This document shows, in pieces, positions 1 through 9,259 of a stretch of DNA of 64,000 nucleotides; position 1 is the stretch's first letter, and each line of letters begins with the position of its first letter. The stretch is taken from positions 1 to 64,000 of the forward strand of contig NZ_CAJFCN010000001.1 in the NCBI RefSeq assembly GCF_904063055.1. The letters run 5' to 3'. The translations under genes were made by a program, and so were the position numbers. The notes under the pieces are model-generated. The model worked only from the letters and a program-made list of their open reading frames with translations, searched no databases and was not told the DNA's origin. The DNA is from Pseudomonas paracarnis (GTDB taxonomy: Bacteria > Pseudomonadota > Gammaproteobacteria > Pseudomonadales > Pseudomonadaceae).

Positions 1-96
1 ACCACACAGGCGCTGGTAATACTGGCCCGCAAGCTTGCTAGGGTGGTGTTCGCTCTGCTGAAAGGGCAAAGCGAATATCAGCCAAAAGTTGGTTGA
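1..96 (+). mobile_element. Probable C-terminal tail of an IS110-family transposase (partial)
   Basis: The reading frame is open from the first base and ends at a TGA at 94-96, giving 31 residues. It contains the segment ILARKLARVVFALLKGQSEY. That resembles the end of IS110-type (DEDD) transposases, where an ARK-L-RVVF-like helix follows the Transposase_20 domain. The gene would enter from the left, so only its last residues are visible. The family assignment rests on a short motif and the fragment could belong to another protein. No gene is seen on the minus strand here. Confidence 0.45.
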
Positions 97-112
97 GGGT
101 TGCCCCTCAACC
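91..112 (-). terminator. Hairpin after dppF, probable intrinsic terminator
   Basis: GGTTGAGGG (91-99) and CCCTCAACC (104-112) form a perfect 9-bp stem with a 4-base loop. Read on the minus strand, it is followed by AACTTTTGG, a short T-run, 34 bases beyond the dppF stop. The stop codon of the plus-strand transposase-like frame lies inside the same hairpin. The T-tract is weak, so termination strength is uncertain. Confidence 0.5.
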
Positions 113-145
113 ATAGAATCTCCCACAGTGGGAAACAATGTTGCT

Positions 146-1117
146 TCAGGCCACGAATTGCTCCGCGTAGTGACAAGCCACCTGCCGGTTATCCAACGGC
201 CGCAACAGCGGCTCCTCACTGCTGCAGCGCTCGGTCGCATACGGGCAGCGCTTGTGGAACGCGCAACCCGGCGGCGGGTTCAGTGGGTTGGGCAGTTCGC
301 CGACGATCTTGATCTTTGGCTTGCTCGGGTCCGGGTGAATGGTCGGCGTGGCCGACAGCAGCGCCTGGGTGTAAGGGTGCAGCGGGCGTGCGTAGATGTC
401 TTCCTTGGGGCCCACCTCAACCGGGCGGCCGAGGTACATCACCATCACATCGTCAGCTACGTGCTGTACCACCGCCAGGTTGTGGGAAATGAACACGTAG
501 GCGGTGTTGAATTCCTGCTGCAAATCCATGAACAGGTTAAGCACCTGTGCCTGGATCGACACGTCCAGCGCCGAGGTCGGTTCGTCCGCCACCAGCACCT
601 TGGGTTGCAGCATCATTGCGCGAGCCAGGGCGATACGCTGGCGCTGACCACCGGAGAACATGTGCGGGTAGCGCTGATAATGCTCAGGGCGCAGGCCCAC
701 TTGCTTCATCATCGCCTGCACTTTTTCGCGGCGCTCGGCAGCGGACAGGTGGGTGTTGATCAGCAACGGCTCCGCCAGTTGATCACCGACTTTCTGGCGT
801 GGGTTCAACGAGGCATAGGGGCTCTGGAACACCATCTGCACGTCTTTGCGCAATTGCTTGCGCTGAGCCTTGTTGGCGCCGGCCACTTCTTGCCCGGCGA
901 TTTTCAACGAGCCCGACGAGGGCTCTTCAATCAGCGTCAGGGCGCGGGCCAGGGTGGATTTGCCACAGCCCGACTCGCCTACCACGGCGAGGGTCTTGCC
1001 GGCTTCCAGCTCAAAAGACACACCATTAAGAGCACGCACGGTGGCGTGGCCTTTGAAGAGGCCACGGGACACTTCGTAGTGACGGGTGAGGTCGCGGGCG
1101 GTAAGTACGACGGCCAT
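146..1117 (-). CDS. dppF: Dipeptide ABC transporter, ATP-binding subunit DppF
   Basis: Second ATPase of the dipeptide importer; with DppD it hydrolyses ATP at the cytoplasmic face to drive peptide uptake through DppBC. The 323-residue protein shows Walker A (GESGCGKST), the ABC signature (FSGGQRQR) and Walker B (VLVADEPTSALD). It ends in an oligopeptide-transporter extension with cysteines (CAFHKRCPYATERC) of the kind linked to an Fe-S cluster in Opp/Dpp ATPases. The frame is open further upstream, but the ATG at 1117 begins [14 protein letters not shown] like its homologues and overlaps the dppD stop by one base (TAATG), implying translational coupling. It is the last gene of the dpp locus. 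Confidence 0.95.
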   Translation of the reverse strand: MAVVLTARDLTRHYEVSRGLFKGHATVRALNGVSFELEAGKTLAVVGESGCGKSTLARALTLIEEPSSGSLKIAGQEVAGANKAQRKQLRKDVQMVFQSPYASLNPRQKVGDQLAEPLLINTHLSAAERREKVQAMMKQVGLRPEHYQRYPHMFSGGQRQRIALARAMMLQPKVLVADEPTSALDVSIQAQVLNLFMDLQQEFNTAYVFISHNLAVVQHVADDVMVMYLGRPVEVGPKEDIYARPLHPYTQALLSATPTIHPDPSKPKIKIVGELPNPLNPPPGCAFHKRCPYATERCSSEEPLLRPLDNRQVACHYAEQFVA

Positions 1118-2085
1118 TACGCCACCTCCTGGTTCAACGGGTAGAAGCAGCGGGCAAGGCTGTTGCTTTTCGGATCGAGGCCCGGCCGCTGGGCGCGGCA
1201 GGAGTCCTGCACATACGGGCAGCGCGGCGACAGCAGGCAACCCTGCGGACGGTCATAGCGGCCCGGCACGATGCCCGGCAGCGTGGCCAGGCGCGTGGCA
1301 CCCAGGCTGTGCTCGGGAATCGCCTTGAGCAACGCTTCGCTGTACGGGTGTGCCGGAATGTCGAACAACTGCGGCACCTGGCCGACTTCCACGGCCTGGC
1401 CGGCGTACATTACGCACACGCGCTGGGCAGTCTCAGCCACTACCGCGAGGTCGTGAGTGATCAGCACCAGGCCCATGTTCTGCTCTTTTTGCAGGGCCAA
1501 CAGCAGCTCCATGATCTGCGCCTGGATGGTCACGTCCAACGCAGTGGTCGGTTCATCGGCGATCAGCAGTTTCGGTTCGCCGGCAATCGCCATGGCGATT
1601 GCCACGCGTTGGCTCATACCACCGGACAATTGGTGCGGGTAGGCATCCATACGGCTGGCAGCGCCTGGGATCTCGACCTTTTCCAGCAGCTCGATGGCGC
1701 GTTTGCGTGCTTGTTTGCCGGACATTTTCAAATGCAGGCGCAGCACTTCTTCGATCTGGAAACCCACGGTGTAGCTGGGGTTCAGCGCGGTCATCGGATC
1801 CTGGAACACCATCGCCAGGTCTTTGCCGACGATCTGGCGGCGCTGGCGGTTGCTCAACTTGAGCATGTCCTTGCCGTCGAAGTTCAGCGCATCGGCGGTG
1901 ACGATGCCGGGGTGCTCGATCAGGCCCATCAGCGCCATCATGGTCACGGATTTACCCGAGCCCGACTCGCCAACGATTGCCAGGACTTCGCCCTTGTCGA
2001 CGGAAATGTCGAGGCCATCGACTACCGGCACGGCGGTCTTGTCGCCGAAGCGCACGTTGAGATTCTTGATTTCTAACAGTGACAT
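1117..2085 (-). CDS. dppD: Dipeptide ABC transporter, ATP-binding subunit DppD
   Basis: First ATPase of the dipeptide importer. The 322-residue protein begins [15 protein letters not shown] and has Walker A (GESGSGKSV), signature (LSGGMSQR), Walker B ([12 protein letters not shown]) and the C-terminal oligopeptide-transporter region with a cysteine cluster ([10 protein letters not shown]...SC). The start at 2085 is chosen because GAGGAGATTCCC precedes it, a good ribosome binding site; upstream in-frame starts would run into dppC. It sits 10 bases after the dppC stop and is coupled to dppF. Confidence 0.95.
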   Translation of the reverse strand: MSLLEIKNLNVRFGDKTAVPVVDGLDISVDKGEVLAIVGESGSGKSVTMMALMGLIEHPGIVTADALNFDGKDMLKLSNRQRRQIVGKDLAMVFQDPMTALNPSYTVGFQIEEVLRLHLKMSGKQARKRAIELLEKVEIPGAASRMDAYPHQLSGGMSQRVAIAMAIAGEPKLLIADEPTTALDVTIQAQIMELLLALQKEQNMGLVLITHDLAVVAETAQRVCVMYAGQAVEVGQVPQLFDIPAHPYSEALLKAIPEHSLGATRLATLPGIVPGRYDRPQGCLLSPRCPYVQDSCRAQRPGLDPKSNSLARCFYPLNQEVA

Positions 2086-2095
2086 GGGAATCTCC

Positions 2096-3013
2096 TCAGG
2101 CGGCGTTCTTGAGTTTCGGGTCCAGCGCGTCGCGCAGGCCGTCACCCATCAAGTTGATTGCCAGCACGCTGAGCAAAATGGTCAAGCCAGGCAGGCTCAC
2201 CACCCACCAGGCGCGTTCGATGTAGTCGCGGGCCGAAGCCAGCATGGTGCCCCACTCAGGGGTTGGCGGTTGTACGCCAAGGCCGAGGAAGCCCAGGGCC
2301 GCGGCATCGAGAATCGCCGAGGAAAAGCTCAAGGTCGCTTGTACGATCAGCGGCGCCATGCAGTTAGGCAGCACGGTGATGAACATCAGGCGTGGCAGGC
2401 CGGCGCCGGCGAGGCGGGCGGCAGTCACGTAGTCGCGGTTCAGTTCGCCCATCACGGCGGCGCGGGTCAGGCGCACATAGGATGGCAACGACACGATGGC
2501 GATGGCGATCACGGTGTTGATCAGGCCAGGGCCGAGGATGGCCACAATCGCCACGGCCAGCAGCAGCGATGGCAGGGCCAGCATGATGTCCATCAAGCGC
2601 ATGATGGTCGGGCCGAGCAAGCGCGGGAAGAACCCAGCGAACAGGCCCAGCAGGATGCCCGGGATCAGCGACATCACCACCGACGATAAACCGATCAGCA
2701 ACGACAGGCGCGAGCCCTGGATCAGGCGCGAGAGCAAGTCACGGCCCAGTTCGTCGGTGCCCAGCAGGAACTGCATCTGCCCGCCTTCCAGCCAGGCCGG
2801 TGGCGTGAGCAGGAAGTCTCGGTATTGCTCGCTGGGGTTATGCGGCGCAACCCACGGGGCGAAGATCGCGCAGAACACGATCAGCAACATGAACAGCAGG
2901 CCGGCAACCGCGCCTTTGTTCTTGGAGAAGGCTTGCCAGAATTCTTTGTACGGGGACGGGTACAGCAGGCTCTGATCGACTGCTGACACTTGAGTAGGTG
3001 TGGTCATGGTCAT
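2096..3013 (-). CDS. dppC: Dipeptide ABC transporter permease DppC
   Basis: Inner-membrane permease subunit of the dipeptide importer. The 305-residue protein has a cytoplasmic N-terminus, a first membrane helix around residues 35-55 and a series of hydrophobic helices. The permease coupling loop ([19 protein letters not shown]) lies near residue 240. It ends LKNAA. Two ATG codons two residues apart (3013 and 3007) could start translation; the first is used here. Only four bases separate it from dppB, as expected in one operon. Confidence 0.94.
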   Translation of the reverse strand: MTMTTPTQVSAVDQSLLYPSPYKEFWQAFSKNKGAVAGLLFMLLIVFCAIFAPWVAPHNPSEQYRDFLLTPPAWLEGGQMQFLLGTDELGRDLLSRLIQGSRLSLLIGLSSVVMSLIPGILLGLFAGFFPRLLGPTIMRLMDIMLALPSLLLAVAIVAILGPGLINTVIAIAIVSLPSYVRLTRAAVMGELNRDYVTAARLAGAGLPRLMFITVLPNCMAPLIVQATLSFSSAILDAAALGFLGLGVQPPTPEWGTMLASARDYIERAWWVVSLPGLTILLSVLAINLMGDGLRDALDPKLKNAA

Positions 3014-3017
3014 GATC

Positions 3018-4028
3018 TCAGCGCTGGTGACGGATGCGTGGGTTGGCGAAGCCGTAGAGGATATCCACCACGAAGTTCACCAGGATCACCAGGCAGGCGA
3101 TCAGCAGAATGCCGTTTTGCACCACCGGGTAGTCCCGCGCGCCAATGGCTTCGATCAGCCATTTGCCGATGCCGGGCCACGAGAAGATGGTTTCGGTCAG
3201 TACCGCACCGGCCAGCAGCGTGCCGACTTGCAGGCCGACCACAGTGAGCACCGGGATCAGCGCGTTACGCAGGCCGTGCACGAACACCACGCGCGCCGGC
3301 GACAGGCCCTTGGCCTTGGCGGTACGGATGTAGTCCTCACGCAGCACTTCGAGCATCGACGAACGGGTCATGCGCGCGATCACCGCCAGCGGGATGGTGC
3401 CGAGTACGATGGCTGGCAGGATCAGGTGGTGCAACGCATCCCAGAACGCGTCCGGCTCGTCGGCCAGCAGGGTGTCGATCAGCATGAAGCCGGTGCGTGG
3501 CTCGATGTCGTAGAGCAGGTCGATACGCCCGGACACCGGGGTCCAGCCCAGGCTCACCGAGAAGAACATGATCAGGATCAGGCCCCACCAGAAGATCGGC
3601 ATCGAATATCCCGCCAGGGAGATGCCCATCACCCCGTGGTCGAACAGGGATCCTCGTTTGAGTGCCGCGATCACCCCGGCCAACAGGCCCAGAATACCGG
3701 CGAACAACAGCGCGGCCATGGACAGTTCCAGGGTCGCGGGGAAGAGGGCGGTGAACTCGGTCCACACGCTGGTGCGAGTGCGCAACGATTCGCCAAGGTC
3801 GCCCTGGGCGAGCTTGCCGACGTAATCCAGGTATTGCGCATACAGCGGCTTGTTAAGGCCAAGGCGCTCCATTGCCTGGGCGTGCATTTCGGGGTCAACC
3901 CGTCGCTCGCCCATCATGACTTCTACGGGGTCGCCTGGAATCATGCGAATCAACGCAAAGGTCAGCAACGTGATGCCGAAGAACGTGGGGATCAATAACC
4001 CCAATCGGCGGGCAATAAAACTAAACAT
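3018..4028 (-). CDS. dppB: Dipeptide ABC transporter permease DppB
   Basis: Inner-membrane permease that pairs with DppC to form the dipeptide channel. The start at 4028 gives MFSFIARRLGLLIPTFFGI, which lines up with the start of the E. coli DppB family; the longer upstream frame has no such match. The 336-residue protein carries the family hallmark RMIPGDPVEVMMGERR near residue 35 and about six membrane helices. GAGGT upstream serves as the ribosome binding site. It follows the nearest binding-protein gene by 76 bases. Confidence 0.95.
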   Translation of the reverse strand: MFSFIARRLGLLIPTFFGITLLTFALIRMIPGDPVEVMMGERRVDPEMHAQAMERLGLNKPLYAQYLDYVGKLAQGDLGESLRTRTSVWTEFTALFPATLELSMAALLFAGILGLLAGVIAALKRGSLFDHGVMGISLAGYSMPIFWWGLILIMFFSVSLGWTPVSGRIDLLYDIEPRTGFMLIDTLLADEPDAFWDALHHLILPAIVLGTIPLAVIARMTRSSMLEVLREDYIRTAKAKGLSPARVVFVHGLRNALIPVLTVVGLQVGTLLAGAVLTETIFSWPGIGKWLIEAIGARDYPVVQNGILLIACLVILVNFVVDILYGFANPRIRHQR

Positions 4029-4104
4029 CTTGGTGTGTACCTCAATCAGCCGGTTAGGCAGGTCCGGCACCGTCAATGTCGACGGTGCCGAGCGTTTTTC
4101 TTAT

Positions 4105-5703
4105 TTACTTCACCTGGGTGGTGGCGAAGTTATTGGTAGTCAGAGGGCTTTGGGTATAACCCTCGACGTTCTTGCGCATGGCGGTAAACATTTTCGGGTA
4201 GGCCATGGGGATCCACGGTTGGTCCTTCTCGAAAACGGCCAAAGCTTGTTCATAGAGTGCAGCGCGTTCGGCGGGTTCAGCGTCGGCGCGGGCCTTGTCG
4301 ATCAAGTCTTGAAACTCTTTGTTACACCAGCGGGCGTAGTTTTCGCCGTTTTTCGCTGCGTCGCAACTCAGGTTAGGGGTGAGGAAGTTATCCGGGTCGC
4401 CGTTATCCCCGGCCCAGCCTGCAGAAACCATGTCGTGTTCGCCGGCTTTAGCGCGCTTGAGCATTTCGCCCCACTCCATGACCTTGATATTGACCTTCAG
4501 GCCAATCTGGGCCAGATCCGCCTGCATGCGCTGGGCGCCGAGCATCGGGTTGGGGTTGGTCGGGCCGCCGCCGTTACGGGTAAACAGGGTGAACTCGGTG
4601 CCTTCCGGTACGCCGGCTTCCTTGAGCAGGGCGCGCGCCTTGTCCAAGTCGCGAACTGGGTTTTTCAGCTTGTCACTGAAGCCCAGCAGCGTCGGCGGGT
4701 ACGGCCCGGTGGCATCGACGGCGTTGCCTTTGCCGTACAGCGATTCGTTGTAGCCCTTTTTATCGAAGGCAATATTGATCGCGTGACGTACCCGCGCATC
4801 GCTCATGTACTTGTGGGTGGTATTCATGGCGGTGTAGCTGGTGGTCATCGCCGCTAGTTCCGCCACTTTCAGGTTGGGATCAGCCTTGGCGCTGGGTACA
4901 TCATCGGGCTTGGGATACAGCGCGATCTGGCATTCGTTGGCCTTGAGCTTTTGCAGGCGCACATTGCTATCGGTGGTGATTGCCAGAATAAGCGGGTCGG
5001 CCGGCGGCTTGCCACGGAAGTACTCCGGGTTGGCCTTGAAACGCACCTGGGCATCTTTTGCGTAGCGGTTGAAGATGAACGGCCCGGTGCCGATGGGCTT
5101 GGCGTTCAGGTCATCGGTCTTGCCGGACTTGAGCAACTGGTCGGCATATTCGGCGGAGTGAATCGAGGAAAACGCCATGGCCAGGTCGGCCAGGAACGGG
5201 GCTTCAGGACGGGTCAGGGTAAAGACGACGGTGTGATCGTCGGTTTTCTCTACGCTCTTGAGCAGTTCTTTAAAGCCCATGCTTTCGAAGTACGGATAGC
5301 CCACGTTGGACTTTTTATGCCAAGGGTGATTCGGGTCCAGCTGGCGCTGGAAGCTCCAAAGCACATCATCGGCATTCAGGTTGCGCGTGGGTTTGAAATA
5401 GTCGGTGGTGTGGAACTTGATGTCGTCACGCAGGTGGAAGGTGTAGGTCAGGCCATCGGCGCTGATTTCCGGCAGGTCTTTGGCCAGGGCAGGCACCACT
5501 TCTGTGGTGCCGGGCTTGAAGTCCACCAGGCGGTTGAACATGGTTTCAGCGGCGGCGTCAGCGGTCACGGCAGTGGTGTACAGGACCGGGTCGAAACCTT
5601 CCGGGCTGGCTTCGGTGCAGACCACCAGCGGTTTGGCCGAAACGCCGATCGCCACGCTCAACAGCGCAGCGGCCATGGCGGCTTGTAGTGGGAGCATTTT
5701 CAT
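4105..5703 (-). CDS. dppA: Periplasmic dipeptide-binding protein, DppA paralogue nearest dppB
   Basis: Captures peptides in the periplasm and delivers them to DppBC. The 532-residue protein has a signal peptide (about residues 1-23, ending SVAIGVSAKP) and the SBP_bac_5 fold, marked by VVCTEASPEGFDPVLYTT at the mature N-terminus, LTYTFHLRDDIKFH near residue 90 and a WAGDNGDPDNFL motif near residue 440. It is the outlier of the four paralogues here: the GFDP region reads CTEASPEGFD rather than CSEGSPAGFD, and the PPTQWSYD loop of two of the others (PPAQWSYD in the fourth) is replaced by PPTLLGFSD. A different ligand range is an inference. By position it matches P. aeruginosa dppA4. Confidence 0.9.
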   Translation of the reverse strand: MKMLPLQAAMAAALLSVAIGVSAKPLVVCTEASPEGFDPVLYTTAVTADAAAETMFNRLVDFKPGTTEVVPALAKDLPEISADGLTYTFHLRDDIKFHTTDYFKPTRNLNADDVLWSFQRQLDPNHPWHKKSNVGYPYFESMGFKELLKSVEKTDDHTVVFTLTRPEAPFLADLAMAFSSIHSAEYADQLLKSGKTDDLNAKPIGTGPFIFNRYAKDAQVRFKANPEYFRGKPPADPLILAITTDSNVRLQKLKANECQIALYPKPDDVPSAKADPNLKVAELAAMTTSYTAMNTTHKYMSDARVRHAINIAFDKKGYNESLYGKGNAVDATGPYPPTLLGFSDKLKNPVRDLDKARALLKEAGVPEGTEFTLFTRNGGGPTNPNPMLGAQRMQADLAQIGLKVNIKVMEWGEMLKRAKAGEHDMVSAGWAGDNGDPDNFLTPNLSCDAAKNGENYARWCNKEFQDLIDKARADAEPAERAALYEQALAVFEKDQPWIPMAYPKMFTAMRKNVEGYTQSPLTTNNFATTQVK

Positions 5704-5741
5704 TCAGAGCCCTCTGCAATCGATGGAACCAGAAAAGCGTA

Positions 5742-5770
5742 GGCGGCAAGCTCGTCCTGAGCTCGCCGCC
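5742..5770 (-). other. Hairpin between opdP and the downstream dppA paralogue
   Basis: GGCGGC-A-AGCTC pairs with GAGCT-C-GCCGCC, a 12-position stem with one A/C mismatch and a 5-base loop. It lies just past the opdP stop on the minus strand. The following bases (TACGCTTTTC) contain only a short T-run, so it may act as a leaky terminator or an mRNA-stabilising structure. Confidence 0.5.
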
Positions 5771-5783
5771 TGCCTGGCACTAA

Positions 5784-7178
5784 TTAAAGGATGTTGAACG
5801 GGATGGTGGTAACCAGACGGAACTCTTTGATGCTGCCGTCGGACTGGAACTCGCTGCCACGGTGCTCAACATAGGTTGCGCGCACGGTGGTGGCTTTGAG
5901 CGGGCCGCTCTGCAGCGCGTAAGAGGCGCCTACACCGTATTCCTGGTGCTTCTCGCCGTCCTGGGACTGGATGCCGTCATAGGCAAACTTGGCCCGGCCA
6001 TTGTTGCCGGTGTAGTGGGTACCATCGATGCCCCAGCCGCGTGCCGAGTAGGCGTTGAACTTAAGGCCAGGTACGCCGTATTCAGCCATGTTGATGGCAT
6101 AGGCGATCTGGAAGGATTTCTCGTTCGGGCCGTTGAAGTCAGACGTCAGGGAGTTGGCCAGGTAGATACCGTTGGTTTCGTGCAGGTAGTCGAAGTACTC
6201 GTTACCGTTCACTTGCTGGTAGCCAAAGGTCAGGCTGTGTGCCTGGTGAGTCAGGCCCAGGGAGAGGGAGAAGGTATCGTTGTCGATTTCCCCCATCTCT
6301 TTTTTGCCTTCATCGACAGTCTTGTAGTAGTTGAAGCCGGTGGTCAGGCCCAACTGCTGCGCGTCGCCCAGCTCGTGGGTGGCGCCGAAGTAGTACTGGT
6401 TCCAGAAGTCCTTCACGTTAGCGGCGAAGAAGCTGGTCTTCAGGCTTTTCAGCGGCTGGTAGTTCACACCCAGGGTCGACACTTTGTCGGTTTCTGCGCC
6501 ATTGCCGTATTCGGTACGGAATTTCGACAGGCTCTGCTCGCTACGTGGGGAAACGCGGTCGAACACGCCGCCCTGGAACGACAGGTTGCTGAACTCTTCG
6601 CTGTTGAAGCTCACGCCCTGGAAGCTCGAAGGCAGAGCACGGTTGCCGATGGTGTCGACGATGCCGCTGCTGAAGTTCTGGCGACCGGCGGTCAGTGTGG
6701 TGTTGGACACACGGAATTGCACGTTGGCCAGGCCCAGTTTGCTCCACTGGTCTACGGCGTCACCGTTGGAGTCGGCCAGGGTACGGTTGGAGCCGCCTTT
6801 GATATCACGCTTGCTGCGGTCCAGTACCAGGGCGTTGTACACCGCCACTTCAGTCTTGACCCCAACGGTGCCCTGGGTGAAACCCGAGCTGGCGTTGAGG
6901 ATGGTGCCTTGGACCCAGTTGGTACGGTTGCGATCGGTCAGGGTCTGGCCGTGTTTCTGGTACGAGAAGGTGCCCCCGCGGTATTTGCTTTCATGGGAGT
7001 ACCAGTTACGCGTGGTGCCGCCCAGGCTGAAATCTTCGATAAAGCCTTTGGCCTCGCTTTGGGCGCTGGTGCCGGCCAGGGTGGTAGGAACGAAGTCCTG
7101 GCTTTGCGTTTCAGCGTAGGCGGTGGCCGTGATGCTGCTGATGGCCAAGGCCAGAAGCGCTTTGCTGCTCAGTTTCAT
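5784..7178 (-). CDS. opdP: OprD-family outer-membrane porin, OpdP-like (dipeptide porin)
   Basis: Substrate-specific outer-membrane channel of the OprD/OccD family, here very likely letting di- and tripeptides reach the DppA proteins. The 464-residue protein has a signal peptide (about residues 1-22, ITATAYAE) and the family start GFIEDFSLGGTTRNWY. Many alternating-hydrophobic beta-strand segments follow, such as LTAGRQNFSSGIVDT and FSLSLGLTHQAHSLTFGYQQ. Its place between two dppA paralogues, next to dppBCDF, is the arrangement known for OpdP in P. aeruginosa. The start has a GGAGCTTCACCC-type ribosome binding site. Confidence 0.9.
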   Translation of the reverse strand: MKLSSKALLALAISSITATAYAETQSQDFVPTTLAGTSAQSEAKGFIEDFSLGGTTRNWYSHESKYRGGTFSYQKHGQTLTDRNRTNWVQGTILNASSGFTQGTVGVKTEVAVYNALVLDRSKRDIKGGSNRTLADSNGDAVDQWSKLGLANVQFRVSNTTLTAGRQNFSSGIVDTIGNRALPSSFQGVSFNSEEFSNLSFQGGVFDRVSPRSEQSLSKFRTEYGNGAETDKVSTLGVNYQPLKSLKTSFFAANVKDFWNQYYFGATHELGDAQQLGLTTGFNYYKTVDEGKKEMGEIDNDTFSLSLGLTHQAHSLTFGYQQVNGNEYFDYLHETNGIYLANSLTSDFNGPNEKSFQIAYAINMAEYGVPGLKFNAYSARGWGIDGTHYTGNNGRAKFAYDGIQSQDGEKHQEYGVGASYALQSGPLKATTVRATYVEHRGSEFQSDGSIKEFRLVTTIPFNIL

Positions 7179-7310
7179 GGGTGAAGCTCCTTTGGTTCTC
7201 TTTTTTAATGCCGGTCTTTTTGGGTGATCCGGCTATTGGGTGTGGAACTTGTTCAAGCTATTGCAAACGTTTGGCGTAGGAAAATTCCCAACAAAAGCCT
7301 GCACGTTTGC

Positions 7311-7333
7311 CGGGGAGCTGATTTCGCTCCCCG
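7311..7333 (-). other. Hairpin between the 7.35-kb dppA paralogue and opdP
   Basis: CGGGGAGC (7311-7318) and GCTCCCCG (7326-7333) form a perfect 8-bp stem with a 7-base loop, just past the binding-protein stop on the minus strand. A further inverted pair, GCAAACGT (7263-7270) and ACGTTTGC (7303-7310), flanks the segment on the opdP side. There is no T-tract after the stem, so a stabilising or attenuating role is more likely than clean termination. Confidence 0.45.
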
Positions 7334-7349
7334 CCATCCGGTTATTTTC

Positions 7350-8954
7350 TTATGGGTTGATGCTGACGCCCGAGAACACGTTGCGACCGAAGGGGCTTAC
7401 CTTGAAGCCTTCGACTTTGGCGCTTAACGGCTGGTTGACCGTCGAGTGGGCGACTGGCGTGATCGGCACCTGCTGCTTGAGCAGTTGCTGCGCCTGTTTG
7501 TACAGAACAGTCCTTTGTTCACGGTCGGTCACGACCTTGGCTTGCTTGATCAGCTTGTCGTACGCCGGGTCGCACCACATGGAGTAGTTGTTCCCGCCGA
7601 TGGCGTCGCAGCTGTAGAGGGTGCCGAGCCAGTTGTCCGGGTCACCGTTGTCGCCGGTCCAGCCGATCAGGCTGACATCGTGCTCACCGTTCTTGGTGCG
7701 TTTGATGTACTCGCCCCATTCATAGCTGACGATCTTGACCTTGAGACCGATCTTGGCCCAGTCGTTCTGCAGCATTTCCGCCATCAGCTTGGCGTTGGGG
7801 TTGTACGGGCGTTGCACCGGCATGGCCCACAGGGTGATCTCGGTGCCTTCCTTGACGCCAGCGGCCTTGAGCAACTGCTTGGCTTTTTCCGGGTCGTAGG
7901 CGGCGTCCTTGATGCTGTCGTCGTAGGACCACTGCGTGGGTGGCATGGCGTTGACCGCCAGTTGCCCGGCGCCCTGGTACACAGCATTGAGGATGCTCTG
8001 CTTGTTCACCGCCATATCCAGCGCCTGGCGTACTTCCAACTGATCGAACGGCTTGTGGCGTACGTTGTAGGAGATATAGCCCAGGTTGAAGCCCGGTTTG
8101 GTCAGCAGTTGCAGGTTCGGGTCGGTCTTGAGGGCTTCGACGTCGGCGGGGCGTGGATGCAGGGTCACCTGGCATTCGCCGGCCTTGAGCTTCTGCACGC
8201 GCACCGAGGCGTCGGTGTTGATGGCGAAGATCAGTTGGTCCAGCTTGACGCGGCTCGGGTCCCAGTACTGTTTGTTGCCCACGTAGCGGATCTGCGAGTC
8301 TTTCTGGTAACGCTGGAACACGAAGGGGCCAGTGCCGATCGGCTTCTGGTTGATGTCGCTGGGCCGGCCTTGCTTGAGCAACTGCTCGGCGTATTCCGCC
8401 GAAAGGATCGCGGCAAAGCTCATGGCGATATTCTGCACGAACGCGGCGTCGACCGTGTTCAGGGTCATCACCACGGTGTACGGGTCGGTTTTCTCGACCT
8501 TGGCGATGTTCTTGTTCAGGCTCATCCCGTTGAAGTACGGAAACTCGGTGGGGTAGGCCTTACGGAACGGGTGTTCGGGGTCAAGCATGCGATTGAAGGT
8601 GAACAGCACGTCGTCGGCGTTGAAGTCTCGCGTCGGCTTGAATTCCTTGTTGCTGTGGAACTTCACCCCTTCACGCAGGTGGAAGGTGTAGGTCAGGCCA
8701 TCAGGGGAAATATCCCACTTGGTTGCCAGCCCAGGGACGACGTCGGTCGCGCCTTTTTCGAACTCCACCAAACGGTTATACAAAGGCTCCGCCGCATCGT
8801 TGTCGGTAGCGGTGGTGTATTGCGCAGTGTCAAATCCTGCCGGGCTGCCTTCGGAGCAGAACACCAGGCTCTTTTTCTCGGCGGCTTGGCCCATGGTGGC
8901 CATGGCCAGCAGGCTGGTGGCAAACAGAGCGGATACAACGGTGGTATGGCGCAT
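7350..8954 (-). CDS. dppA: Periplasmic dipeptide-binding protein, DppA paralogue
   Basis: Peptide-binding lipid-free periplasmic protein of the SBP_bac_5 family, 534 residues. It has a signal peptide (about residues 1-24, ATMGQAAEKK), the mature N-terminal CSEGSPAGFD motif, LTYTFHLREGVKFH, the ligand-loop segment AMPPTQWSYDDSI and WTGDNGDPDNWL. It is close in sequence to the next paralogue upstream (9.26 kb). It sits directly upstream of opdP, matching the position of P. aeruginosa dppA3. The regulator and peptidase genes found upstream of dppA3 in P. aeruginosa are absent here. A GGACCGGGATC segment lies upstream of the ATG. Confidence 0.9.
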   Translation of the reverse strand: MRHTTVVSALFATSLLAMATMGQAAEKKSLVFCSEGSPAGFDTAQYTTATDNDAAEPLYNRLVEFEKGATDVVPGLATKWDISPDGLTYTFHLREGVKFHSNKEFKPTRDFNADDVLFTFNRMLDPEHPFRKAYPTEFPYFNGMSLNKNIAKVEKTDPYTVVMTLNTVDAAFVQNIAMSFAAILSAEYAEQLLKQGRPSDINQKPIGTGPFVFQRYQKDSQIRYVGNKQYWDPSRVKLDQLIFAINTDASVRVQKLKAGECQVTLHPRPADVEALKTDPNLQLLTKPGFNLGYISYNVRHKPFDQLEVRQALDMAVNKQSILNAVYQGAGQLAVNAMPPTQWSYDDSIKDAAYDPEKAKQLLKAAGVKEGTEITLWAMPVQRPYNPNAKLMAEMLQNDWAKIGLKVKIVSYEWGEYIKRTKNGEHDVSLIGWTGDNGDPDNWLGTLYSCDAIGGNNYSMWCDPAYDKLIKQAKVVTDREQRTVLYKQAQQLLKQQVPITPVAHSTVNQPLSAKVEGFKVSPFGRNVFSGVSINP

Positions 8955-9220
8955 GACGATCCCGGTCCTTGTTTGTAGTTATCAACAGCGAGCCTACCTG
9001 CTGGCGTGCAGCCAGGCAGACCTCACTGATCCCACACACAGCAAGTGCCCTTCCCAGAGTGATGCCTCTGCTGTCCTACGACCTTATGGGGCGTTGACCT
9101 TGCAGTAAATGCGTCAATTCTGACTGACCTTGTAGGCAACGGAGGCACGGGTCGCAGTTCATTGCTGTAAGACGGCAACGCTTGCAAACGTAGTCTGTTT
9201 CCTAAGGTCCAGGCGGATGG
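8955..9220 (-). promoter_or_regulatory. Untranslated leader/promoter region of the 7.35-kb dppA paralogue
   Basis: About 265 bases between two minus-strand binding-protein genes hold no plausible coding frame. The gap probably contains a promoter for the downstream dppA-opdP segment. I see no confident -35/-10 pair or sigma-54 site. The word TTGCAAACGT occurs here (9183-9192) and again upstream of opdP (7261-7270), a possible shared regulatory word. Confidence 0.3.
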
Positions 9221-9254
9221 AATAACGGCGACGTTATGAAACGTCGCCGTTATT
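9221..9254 (-). terminator. Perfect 15-bp hairpin after the 9.26-kb dppA paralogue
   Basis: AATAACGGCGACGTT (9221-9235) and AACGTCGCCGTTATT (9240-9254) form a perfect 15-bp stem with a 4-base ATGA loop, six bases past the gene's stop on the minus strand. The bases after it on that strand (CCATCCGCC) lack a T-run. It is very stable but not a canonical terminator tail. Confidence 0.6.
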
Positions 9255-9259
9255 GGTCC

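Noticed and set aside
8955..9220. A sigma-54-type promoter (TGGC ... TGC) in the leader of the 7.35-kb dppA gene
   Set aside because: The GG and GC elements are not at the fixed spacing in any alignment I could make; CTGGCTGCACGC only loosely resembles it.
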